Part shown: positions 31,771 through 38,980 of the stretch, piece by piece
Position numbering within the stretch: position 1 is the stretch's first letter
Layout of the letters: each line of letters starts with the position of its first letter
Source: Nitrososphaerota archaeon
GTDB taxonomy: Archaea > Thermoproteota > Nitrososphaeria > Nitrososphaerales > Gagatemarchaeaceae
Direction of reading: 5' to 3'
Length of the DNA stretch: 41,916 nucleotides
Assembly (NCBI GenBank): GCA_028866945.1
Contig: JAGWHE010000007.1
Location: 1 to 41,916 of the forward strand
Notes under the pieces: model-generated
Told to the model about the DNA's origin: nothing
Database searches by the model: none
What the model saw: only the letters and a program-made list of their open reading frames with translations
Program-made: the position numbers and the translations under genes

Positions 31771-33539
31771 CAGCTTCCGCCTCCTTCGCTTCCGGCAGGC
31801 TGGGCGCCCAGCTCGCTACCTCTCATCCTGTTCAGCTTTAGGACCCGGGCGATCGCCTTGGACACTCCGGCCATCCTCGACGAGCCCCTCCCTCCAGACC
31901 CGGACACCGCTGCCGGAGGCGGCAGCAGCTTGAGCCCAACGGGCGTCGCCACCCTGGAGTAGATTATGTTCGGATCGTAGGTCCCCTCGTTAATCTTCGC
32001 CTGGGTCTCGAGCGCCATCCCTGCGGTCAGCCAGGCCGGCACCGAGACAGGGTTAGGCTTGCCCATCCTCCAAGTCATGAGGACGTTGGTCGTGAACGCG
32101 ATCACCGAAATCCCAGCGAGCCATGCCCCAATCATAGCCATCTGGAACCAGGGCTCGTACAGCGCTGGCCAGGCGATCTCTCTCCTGACAGCACCTTCGA
32201 TCCCCTGAACCTTGAATGCCACTTCGAGGGCGCCCATGCCCACCGACCACCCGATGAAGTGGAAGACGCCCAGCCCGGGGGAGTACAGCTTCCTGCCGAG
32301 GAGCTCAGGTATCATCCAGTAGAGGAATGCGAAGAACGTGCCTAGTGTGAAGGTCGCCATCATGAAGTGAATGTGGGCCGGTATCCACATGGTGTTGTGG
32401 ACGGTGAAGTCGAGCGCCGGGATGGGTTGCAGTGGTTCTGCCGTTGCGCCGCCTACGATGTTACCGGCAATGGCCGCAATTATGAACAGGAGGCTGGCGT
32501 CGTATTTCGGCTTCGTGTACTTCAGGGTGATCAGGAGTATCGTCCAGATTATGACGAAGGGCACCGCGATCATCTCGGTCGCCACCTGGGCGAAGACGTC
32601 CCTGATCCACAGCGGGATCGGGTCGACTGCCATGTGGTGGATGTAGACGGACATGCTGAGGACGAACAGGACAGGGATCATGTACCGGACCATGCGCTCG
32701 CTGTAGACCGGCCTCTTCGCGTAGATGGTCACCATCCAGACCGAAAGCCCGAGCACCAGGAACGATCCGAAATAGACGAGCGGATGGCTCTCGAACCAGA
32801 ACGCGGCCCTGAAGACCTCAACGTTGGGTATGGCGAACACGTCGAATCCGAGTCCGCCCAGAGGGGACAGTATGGTCCAGATGATGGCGCCGAGGATGGT
32901 GATGATGCCGATCCCCATTGCGACGCAGTCCATGATGATGAACGAGACGGGTATGGCGAACTTCTCGTTGGGGAGCTTGTCCACGTAGGCCGTGGCAATC
33001 AGCGCGATGATCAGGAACTCGTCTCCGATGAACTGAATCAGCTCCGCGACGTAGAACGAAGCCGGGTTCTTCAGCGGAATCAGGAAGGTGAACATGTACT
33101 GTGAGTTCGACCCTATCACCATCATCAGCCCGAAGACCACGAGCCAGTGCCCGAGGTTCGCCATCCACGGCATACCGAGCTTCTTCGTCCCTCTGATGGT
33201 CGGCACCGCGTAGTAGGCGATCGAGAAGCCGAGTGTGAATATGGTCCCGAAGAACATGACCACGGCGTGGTAGGTCATCATCTGGAAGTAGGCTATGGTC
33301 GAGTAGCCGAGCTGCTGGAGCGGGAGGAGGTTGCCCGTGAAGGAGAACCCTGACTGGGTCCTGAGGTCCAGCCCGAAGGACCCGGCTATGAAGAGCCACA
33401 TCATCCCGAAGCAGACGAGTTTGATCGAGAAGTGCTTGTACTCCTTGCTGTAGATTATGCTCCGGAAGATGCTGGTGACCTTGTTGGGAACCTCGTGCTC
33501 CTCTTCCTCCGGGGTCATGGGGGCGTTGGTCTTTGACAT
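31770..33539 (-). CDS. coxA: heme-copper oxidase subunit I (B-type-like)
   Basis: A 589-residue catalytic subunit with 12 or more helices that reduces oxygen to water and pumps protons. Heme ligands are His91 (MMTYHAVVMFFG) and His389/His391 (WIPAHIHFMM), with His381 in VHNTMW nearby. Copper-B ligands are His252 (FESHPLVYFG) and His301-His302 (YIHHMAVDP), with Tyr256 as the presumed cross-linked tyrosine. HPLVY instead of HPEVY, and VHNTMWIPAHIH resembling the ba3 sequence, point to the B family, which uses only the K-type proton path. The last about 60 residues are a soluble basic, Gly/Ser-rich tail. Second gene of the operon, four bases after coxB. Confidence 0.95.
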   Translation of the reverse strand: MSKTNAPMTPEEEEHEVPNKVTSIFRSIIYSKEYKHFSIKLVCFGMMWLFIAGSFGLDLRTQSGFSFTGNLLPLQQLGYSTIAYFQMMTYHAVVMFFGTIFTLGFSIAYYAVPTIRGTKKLGMPWMANLGHWLVVFGLMMVIGSNSQYMFTFLIPLKNPASFYVAELIQFIGDEFLIIALIATAYVDKLPNEKFAIPVSFIIMDCVAMGIGIITILGAIIWTILSPLGGLGFDVFAIPNVEVFRAAFWFESHPLVYFGSFLVLGLSVWMVTIYAKRPVYSERMVRYMIPVLFVLSMSVYIHHMAVDPIPLWIRDVFAQVATEMIAVPFVIIWTILLITLKYTKPKYDASLLFIIAAIAGNIVGGATAEPLQPIPALDFTVHNTMWIPAHIHFMMATFTLGTFFAFLYWMIPELLGRKLYSPGLGVFHFIGWSVGMGALEVAFKVQGIEGAVRREIAWPALYEPWFQMAMIGAWLAGISVIAFTTNVLMTWRMGKPNPVSVPAWLTAGMALETQAKINEGTYDPNIIYSRVATPVGLKLLPPPAAVSGSGGRGSSRMAGVSKAIARVLKLNRMRGSELGAQPAGSEGGGS

Positions 33540-33543
33540 GTTA

Positions 33544-34140
33544 TCAGCTCGCGGATCCGTTCAGGATTTCAGGGGTGTTCCCACCGAGCATTTTCGACTG
33601 GAGGGCGAATCCAGCTGTTCCGTGCGGCACGACGATGATCAGCGCGTCCATCCAAGGATGTCCCAGACCCTGGGCAGTCACACCGCAGTACTCGGAGCAC
33701 ATCACGTGGTAGAGAGATTGGTTGCCCTGGAAGGTCGTCGGCTGGAAGTTCCAGGTGACGAAGTCGGTGTAGCCTGGCACAGCCATCACGCCGAACTGGA
33801 TCCCCTGGGTAGCGAAGTTCCCCTCGGTGTTCACATAGAATCCGTGGGTCACGTCCATGCTACGGACGATGAACAGTACGGGGACCCCTGCTTGAACCAC
33901 GGTCACTGTCGGAGCTCCGACGACGTGGGGGGAGAAGAGGAACTGCCACTGCTCACAGGTCACGTACACCACTTGGTAGGGGCCCTGGATCGGAGGATAG
34001 TCTGCCTGGGCGACGCCCTCCCCTACGTTGTTTGCTATCTGGTACCCGGCGTAGTCGTAGGGGGTGTAGACTACTTCAAGGACCACCACGGTCAGGAACA
34101 GTATTAACGTCCACGCAACCAAAACATTGCGTTTCTTCAA
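33544..34140 (-). CDS. coxB: heme-copper oxidase subunit II with unusual CuA loop
   Basis: A 198-residue subunit with one N-terminal helix (VLVAWTLILFLTVVVLEVVY) and an extracellular cupredoxin domain that accepts electrons into a dinuclear CuA centre. Ligands are His99 (DVTHGF), Cys148, Cys152, His161 and Met164 in CSEYCGVTAQGLGHPWM. The normal motif is C-x3-C-x3-H-x2-M; here eight residues separate Cys152 and His161, an insertion of five. TTG start; the perfect palindrome lies between TATA and start. First gene of the cox operon, so the operator would control the whole oxidase. Confidence 0.93.
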   Translation of the reverse strand: MKKRNVLVAWTLILFLTVVVLEVVYTPYDYAGYQIANNVGEGVAQADYPPIQGPYQVVYVTCEQWQFLFSPHVVGAPTVTVVQAGVPVLFIVRSMDVTHGFYVNTEGNFATQGIQFGVMAVPGYTDFVTWNFQPTTFQGNQSLYHVMCSEYCGVTAQGLGHPWMDALIIVVPHGTAGFALQSKMLGGNTPEILNGSAS

Positions 34141-34147
34141 AACGACA

Positions 34148-34176
34148 CCCTAACGCGTTAGGGTTCAATTAAAAAA
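34148..34176 (-). promoter_or_regulatory. perfect palindromic operator and TATA box of the cox operon
   Basis: CCCTAA-CGCG-TTAGGG (34148-34163) is a perfect 16-bp palindrome including its spacer. On the minus strand the TATA region TTTTTTAATTGA (34176-34165) comes first, then the palindrome, then the TTG start at 34140. The site overlaps the expected transcription start (about 34145), a repressor position. Confidence 0.7.
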
Positions 34177-34226
34177 CCTTTACAATTCTGGCATAGAACG
34201 GATTTTTCGGCCAGATTGGGGAAATC

Positions 34227-35075
34227 CTAGTGCAACAGGGCCGCCGCATAAAGCACGAGCATCCCCAGCCCGATGGCGAAGAAGACCTTGAACCCGTAGT
34301 GAGCCGGCGCCACCGACGCGTCCCGGGGGCTCCGGGCGATCGGCTCCATCATCCTGACCATCGCATACAGAGCAGCCGTAACCCCGAAGGCGAAGAAGTA
34401 TGTCGTGTCGAGGGAGTAGTAGTATCCGAAGGCGGCGCCGATCGCAGATGGGCCGGCGAAAAGGAGGCCGAGGAGCGGCACCTCCCACCAGCCAGCGTCG
34501 GTCCCTTCCCCCTTGAGATACACCGTGTAGATGATGGCCACCATGCTGGCCTCGAGGAACTTGTGGACCGGGTAGGAGGCGAGCGCAGGGAAGGTGCCGA
34601 AAGCCTGCACCAGTCCTTGGAAGTCGCTTCCCGCCGTCGGGGAAGAAGACACGGCAGAGACCGCGCCCCACCCCTCCCCCAGACCGTGGACGCCCATCAC
34701 CAAGGCCACGACCGCGGGGATCAGGAAGAGCGCCCTCCTCCCTGGCGCCGGCCCCGCTGCAGGGACCGAGACATGGTCCACCGCTGCGATGAAAGCCACC
34801 CCGGCCACGAACGCCCCGATCAGGACCAGATGGGGGATCCCGCCGAACAGATACACAGGGTAGAGGGCATTGTTCACTCCCAGGGATGCAGCCTCCGCCA
34901 AGGTGTCGTAGAAGTACCAGAACGTGAGGCCTACGCCGAAGGCGGCAAGGTACCTGGGGCGCGGACGGAGCGCTGAGACGAGGTAGAGGGATACGAACGT
35001 CGGGATGAACGTGGCCAGGGCCAGGCTGCCAACTATGAATGCGAAGGAGATCATGCCTGAGGCATGGCCAGGCAC
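34227..35075 (-). CDS. ZIP-like metal transporter (divergent)
   Basis: A 282-residue protein with about eight membrane helices, the number of ZIP family carriers. MGVHGLGEGWG (helix 4) and SYPVHKFLEASMVA (helix 5) resemble the metal-binding HNFxEG and HExPEG motifs of ZIP transporters (zinc, iron, manganese and perhaps copper). The large cytoplasmic His-rich loop of many ZIPs is absent. Lying between coxB and a CuA-like gene, it could supply metal to the oxidase; this is contextual. ATG start. Confidence 0.55.
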   Translation of the reverse strand: MPGHASGMISFAFIVGSLALATFIPTFVSLYLVSALRPRPRYLAAFGVGLTFWYFYDTLAEAASLGVNNALYPVYLFGGIPHLVLIGAFVAGVAFIAAVDHVSVPAAGPAPGRRALFLIPAVVALVMGVHGLGEGWGAVSAVSSSPTAGSDFQGLVQAFGTFPALASYPVHKFLEASMVAIIYTVYLKGEGTDAGWWEVPLLGLLFAGPSAIGAAFGYYYSLDTTYFFAFGVTAALYAMVRMMEPIARSPRDASVAPAHYGFKVFFAIGLGMLVLYAAALLH

Positions 35076-35125
35076 CCGACTGATGTGTTAAGACTTGTGC
35101 TTCCGGCCAGGGGCGGCCCCGGTGC

Positions 35126-35680
35126 CTAGCTCACTACGAGAGCCCCGTTCTGCATCAGCGGGTGTATCGCGCAGGGGATGCCGCAGTAGACCCTGTAGGT
35201 GCCCGCCGTGGTCGCAGTGAACGTGACGTCGTAGGACTGGCCCGCCGGGATAGTGATGAGGTTGAGGTGCCCGTTCTGCTCTATGTCGTCGTAGTAGGTT
35301 ATCTGAAACCCGTGCGGCTCGCTCGTCGCGCAGTTGATGACGTGGATTGACACCACCTGGCCCACTTTCACGTCCATGGTCGGCCACTGCACCGTCGGGT
35401 TGACGTAAGCGCTGCCGTTCATGCCTGCGAACGGGTTTGGGTTGTCCCCCTCGACTACCAGGAAGTACGCATGGCTCCCCGACCCCCCACTGGCGACGTG
35501 CTGCACCTGGGTGCCGTTGGTCTGCTGGACCGAGCTGCAGGTGGCGCGCATCAGGCTCGGCCCACCTCCTGGCGGGGGCGGCGAAAGGGCGTAGAAGTAG
35601 ACCAGGGCCCCTGCGGCGCCAACTGCGGCCACCGCCACCAGAGCCAAAAGGAGCGTCCTCCCGCCACCGGAGACTCTCAA
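35126..35680 (-). CDS. membrane-tethered CuA-like cupredoxin
   Basis: A 184-residue protein with one N-terminal helix (about 9-31), a Pro-rich linker (SPPPPGGGP) and a cupredoxin domain. Probable ligands are His123 (EPHGFQI), Cys166, Cys170, His173 and Met176 in YCGIPCAIHPLM, that is C-x3-C-x2-H-x2-M, one residue shorter than the classical CuA loop. It is therefore a subunit II-like protein, possibly with a dinuclear or altered copper site. A second pair of cysteines (48, 117) may form a disulfide. TTG start. It may be an alternative subunit II or an electron shuttle. Confidence 0.82.
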   Translation of the reverse strand: MRVSGGGRTLLLALVAVAAVGAAGALVYFYALSPPPPGGGPSLMRATCSSVQQTNGTQVQHVASGGSGSHAYFLVVEGDNPNPFAGMNGSAYVNPTVQWPTMDVKVGQVVSIHVINCATSEPHGFQITYYDDIEQNGHLNLITIPAGQSYDVTFTATTAGTYRVYCGIPCAIHPLMQNGALVVS

Positions 35681-35726
35681 ATCACGAGGACGGCCGCGCT
35701 TTAGGCATTAGAGCTTTGCTGAGGCC

Positions 35727-36062
35727 CTAGGCCAGCTTTACCAGGCTCTCGAGCTTGGACTTCAGGACCGCCGGCGGGACGGCGCCGACCACAATGTCCT
35801 CGACCTTCCCTTTCGCGAAGAACATCACCGTTGGGATGCTCATGATACCAAACTGCATGGCGAGCTCCTGGTTCGCATCGGTGTCTACCTTCACGAACTT
35901 CACCCTCCCGGCGTACTCCTTGGACAGCTGATGGATGAAAGGCTCGATCATCTTACACGGCCCGCACCAGTCTGCATAGAAGTCGACCACCACAGGCTGG
36001 GACGACTTCACTACCTCGTCTTGGAATTTGCTCGCCTGCACCGCCATCACTGTGTCTGTCAT
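35727..36062 (-). CDS. thioredoxin
   Basis: Thioredoxin of 111 residues with active site WCGPCK, cis-proline segment MSIPTVMFF and normal length. It reduces disulfides in the cytoplasm. The ATG at 36062 is preferred because the TATA box (TTTATGAAG on minus, about 36090-36098) is about 32 bases upstream; an ATG at 36080 adds MPSSSE and is only 14 bases from the box. No signal peptide, so it is not itself an extracellular CuA thioredoxin, though it lies beside copper genes that need reduced cysteines. Confidence 0.93.
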   Translation of the reverse strand: MTDTVMAVQASKFQDEVVKSSQPVVVDFYADWCGPCKMIEPFIHQLSKEYAGRVKFVKVDTDANQELAMQFGIMSIPTVMFFAKGKVEDIVVGAVPPAVLKSKLESLVKLA

Positions 36063-36147
36063 TTCTGAACTCGATGGCACGGTTCCCCCTTCATAAATCT
36101 GCCTTGGCCCAGTCGCGCCCGGATACGGCCTTCCCCTGCTTTTGCCT

Positions 36148-36690
36148 TCAGACGACGTCGAGGACCTTCAGCGTCCATGAGCCGGAGATCAGGACACCCA
36201 GGGCGCCGACCCCCATGAGAAAGGCGTTCGAGTCCAGATTCTGTGCGGCCGGATAGGCCGTGTAAAAGCCCGGCTGCCACACGAGCATCATGGATCCCAT
36301 CATTCCGACAGAAAGGAAAGTGATGATCAGAGCGCCGGCCCTGAACCCCCTGGGCATGGTGCTCACGGCCGTCCCGGCAAGGACCCCCGCGAGGATGTAG
36401 GTCATGTCGGCGAAGTACCGGAGGGCCATGTTGCCGACCGTCGCGTCGAAGTTGATGGGGAAGTTCCAGTAGGCCAGTACCGCTCCAGGGATGAGGAGCC
36501 CCATCAGCACGCTCTTCCCCCAGCGCTTTTCGCGGTTCACCGCCGAGGGCCCGCTCGCGAGCCTCTCAATCCCGTACCCGAGCGAGATCGAGTAGAGGAC
36601 CAGCATGGCGCATTCGATCATCCGCGCCGTAAGGTTGGTGTTCTCTATGGCATCGACCGGGGGCAGCAGTATGGACGCTATGAGGACCAC
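36148..36690 (-). CDS. polytopic membrane protein (possibly DUF1404/CtaG-like)
   Basis: At least 180 residues with five or six helices; RYFADMTYILAGVLAG is the most conserved-looking part. The nearest standard start (GTG 36690) cuts the first helix in half. The frame continues upstream as TNLLVLISVVLIASILLPP without ATG, GTG or TTG for more than 90 bases, so the true start may be a rare codon or the upstream sequence may contain an error. Resemblance to DUF1404 or to CtaG-type copper-insertion proteins is only topological. It lies downstream of, and divergent from, the large Fe-S membrane gene. Confidence 0.45.
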   Translation of the reverse strand: MVLIASILLPPVDAIENTNLTARMIECAMLVLYSISLGYGIERLASGPSAVNREKRWGKSVLMGLLIPGAVLAYWNFPINFDATVGNMALRYFADMTYILAGVLAGTAVSTMPRGFRAGALIITFLSVGMMGSMMLVWQPGFYTAYPAAQNLDSNAFLMGVGALGVLISGSWTLKVLDVV

Positions 36691-36899
36691 GGAAATGAGG
36701 ACGAGCAGGTTGGTCCTCCCCTGATAGTCGTTAACTCCTAGGTTCGTGGCTCGCCATCCCCCTCTTCGAAGGGCGCGTCCGCATCCGTTGATTTGAACCT
36801 TCTCGGGGCTCCCTCCCCCGGCCTAACCCTTAAAGTCGGGAACGGGCGTTGAATGGCTGTTCTTTTGATCCGGGCGTGGACTTCCATCGAGGCTTCATC

Positions 36900-38969
36900 A
36901 TGACGGTCGGCGACATCCTGCTCTGGGCACTTGCCGGGTCCATGGCCGCCACCATATCCTACTCGCTGAAGTGGACGGTCGACAACCGGAAGCGGTCCGG
37001 CTCGATGGTTGTCCCTCTCGTGATCTTCGTCCTTGTGATGATGCTCTCCATGGTGGCCAGCGCGGTGGTCTACTTCCTGTCGCCGAGCTTCGGCACGCTC
37101 ATCGACCTCGTCGTGGTCAACATGGTGGTGATGGGCCTGGGGGCGCTCCCCTTCGTCCTCGTGCTCTTCCGGTCCCTCCTTGCCGACGAGGGGCGTCAGG
37201 GGGAGCCCGGGCTCGGGAACCCGGGATTCCGCAGCCCAAGAAGCTGGGAGGGCTGGGCTCCGGCGGCTGCCGTTGCTGCCCTGGTGCTGCTCAACGAGTT
37301 CTTCATGGGGTGGGCCTTCCAGCTCGCAGCGGGAGGATTCACGGCTCCCCTCGGCGCCGGGATGCTCTCCGTCTTCTCCGCGGTGGTGAGCTCATACTGG
37401 TTCCTCTTCACCATGGCGTTCGAGATGGCGTTCACGGCCTACCTTCTGCGGAAGGAGATACCCAGGGTGTTCCTGCTGGTGATCGGCTTCCAGGCGGCCG
37501 TCATGGTCCTCTCCCCACCTGCCTTCGCGGATGCGCAGTGGGCGAGTGCCAGCGTCTTCGGAGGCAGCGCGCTGATGATCGTCCTCTTCGTCTACGCCTT
37601 CGAGCACCTCGCGAAGAACCCGGTCGTGGACAGGGTCCTTGCACGATACCTGCTGCTGCTCGTCGCTGCATACGGGGCGATGATGGCGGGGGTGTACGCA
37701 TGGCAGCTTTCGGGCTCCGCGGCCCTCTTCGCCTTCTCCATACTGGCAGAGATGGGAATCTACCTTGGCGTAATCATGGGGGTCGGCAGGGCGACGTCCC
37801 TGAAGACCTGGAAGTCTGACCCCTGGTGGGTGCTGGGGCTCCTTACCGCGCTCTTCGTGGGAGAGTTCTTCATGGGGGCCGTGCTCGACTCCCAGGTCTA
37901 CGGGACCCAGTCCCTCTTCGCCGCAGCGAGCTTGGTCCCCGTCGCCGGGGGCCTGATGGGGGTCGTCGCCTCGTCGGCCTACGACTTCCTGGCCTTCTTC
38001 TCCACCGTCACCCTCTCACCCTGGTTCCTGATCATGATGGGAGCGGAGATGGGCGCGCTCGTCCTCTTCAGGATGAGGGAGGTGAGAGAGCTCGAAACCA
38101 GGGTGAGGCTCGGCCTTGTGATAGTGGCCTATGCGGCCTACACCGTCTTCCTTCCGTCGTTCCTCGTCCCGGCCACCGCCCTCCCCAACATCCCCTTCCT
38201 GGGGTGGAACATGGGCGTCGGGACCGCCGGCCCCGTGGCCCCCGGGCTCCTCGCAGCGCTGGTCGGGACCTACCTCTTCTCAGGGGCGCTGTCATTCCTC
38301 TTCGGCGCACGGCAGTTCTGTTCCATGTTCTGCAGCGCCGCCCTGATGTACCAGGGGACGTTCTACGACTCGATGAAGACCTTCAACAGGACCTCGGCCC
38401 TGGGGAAGAGGCTGCTGACCAGCAAGCTGTCGGACCTGTACAGGGTGGTCTTCTCCCTCGTCTGGGTGTCCCTCATCGCTGCGGTGGCCGTGTCGTACCT
38501 CGACTCGACCGGGGTGCTCGGTTTCTCCATATTCGGTTCCGACCCGATGGTCTTCCTCTACACGTTCTACTTCGGGTTCCTCTGGTACCTGGTATTCATC
38601 ACCATCCCGTTCGTGGGGACCTACGGCTGCGTGACCATGGGGTGGTGCCACTGGGGGACTTTCAACCAGATCGTCAGCAGGCTCGGATTCTTCAAGTTGA
38701 AGGTGCGGGACCCGAACGTCTGCGTCACCTGCGAGACCAAGGACTGCGCCAAGGCGTGCCCGGTGGGGCTGACAGACCTGCCTGGGAGCTTCATCGCGAA
38801 GGGGGAGTTCAAGAGCTCGAAGTGCATCGGGGTCGGCGACTGCGTCGGGGCCTGCCCCTATAGCAACGAGTACTTCTACGACGTAAGGGGGTGGCTGAGG
38901 CGAGGCCGGGAGACCGGCGGCGCCATGGTGGAGTTCAAGACAGCGCGGAGCAGAGTCCGCGACCCCTGA
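36900..38969 (+). CDS. 14-helix membrane protein with C-terminal ferredoxin-like domain
   Basis: A 689-residue protein from ATG 36900 (GAGG ten bases upstream; an in-frame TTG at 36849 is the alternative suggested by TATA box CCTTAAAG at 36828-36835). About 14 helices occupy 1-590. They hold two repeated modules of about 190 residues: LNEFFMGWAF near 131 and GEFFMGAVL near 319, later SYWFLFTMAFEMAF and SPWFLIMMGAEMGA. QFCSMFCSAALMYQG resembles NapH/CcoG-type segments. The C-terminal domain has C608-x2-C611-x4-C616-x3-C620-P and C642-x5-C648-x3-C652-P, with one cysteine missing from the second motif. It probably moves electrons across or along the membrane; partner unknown. Confidence 0.7.
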   Translation: MTVGDILLWALAGSMAATISYSLKWTVDNRKRSGSMVVPLVIFVLVMMLSMVASAVVYFLSPSFGTLIDLVVVNMVVMGLGALPFVLVLFRSLLADEGRQGEPGLGNPGFRSPRSWEGWAPAAAVAALVLLNEFFMGWAFQLAAGGFTAPLGAGMLSVFSAVVSSYWFLFTMAFEMAFTAYLLRKEIPRVFLLVIGFQAAVMVLSPPAFADAQWASASVFGGSALMIVLFVYAFEHLAKNPVVDRVLARYLLLLVAAYGAMMAGVYAWQLSGSAALFAFSILAEMGIYLGVIMGVGRATSLKTWKSDPWWVLGLLTALFVGEFFMGAVLDSQVYGTQSLFAAASLVPVAGGLMGVVASSAYDFLAFFSTVTLSPWFLIMMGAEMGALVLFRMREVRELETRVRLGLVIVAYAAYTVFLPSFLVPATALPNIPFLGWNMGVGTAGPVAPGLLAALVGTYLFSGALSFLFGARQFCSMFCSAALMYQGTFYDSMKTFNRTSALGKRLLTSKLSDLYRVVFSLVWVSLIAAVAVSYLDSTGVLGFSIFGSDPMVFLYTFYFGFLWYLVFITIPFVGTYGCVTMGWCHWGTFNQIVSRLGFFKLKVRDPNVCVTCETKDCAKACPVGLTDLPGSFIAKGEFKSSKCIGVGDCVGACPYSNEYFYDVRGWLRRGRETGGAMVEFKTARSRVRDP

Positions 38970-38980
38970 GCCCCCTCGAC

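Noticed and set aside
36822-36835. CCTAAC half-site next to the TATA box of the Fe-S membrane gene
   Set aside because: The second half is TTAAAG-like and merges with the TATA box; it could be chance.
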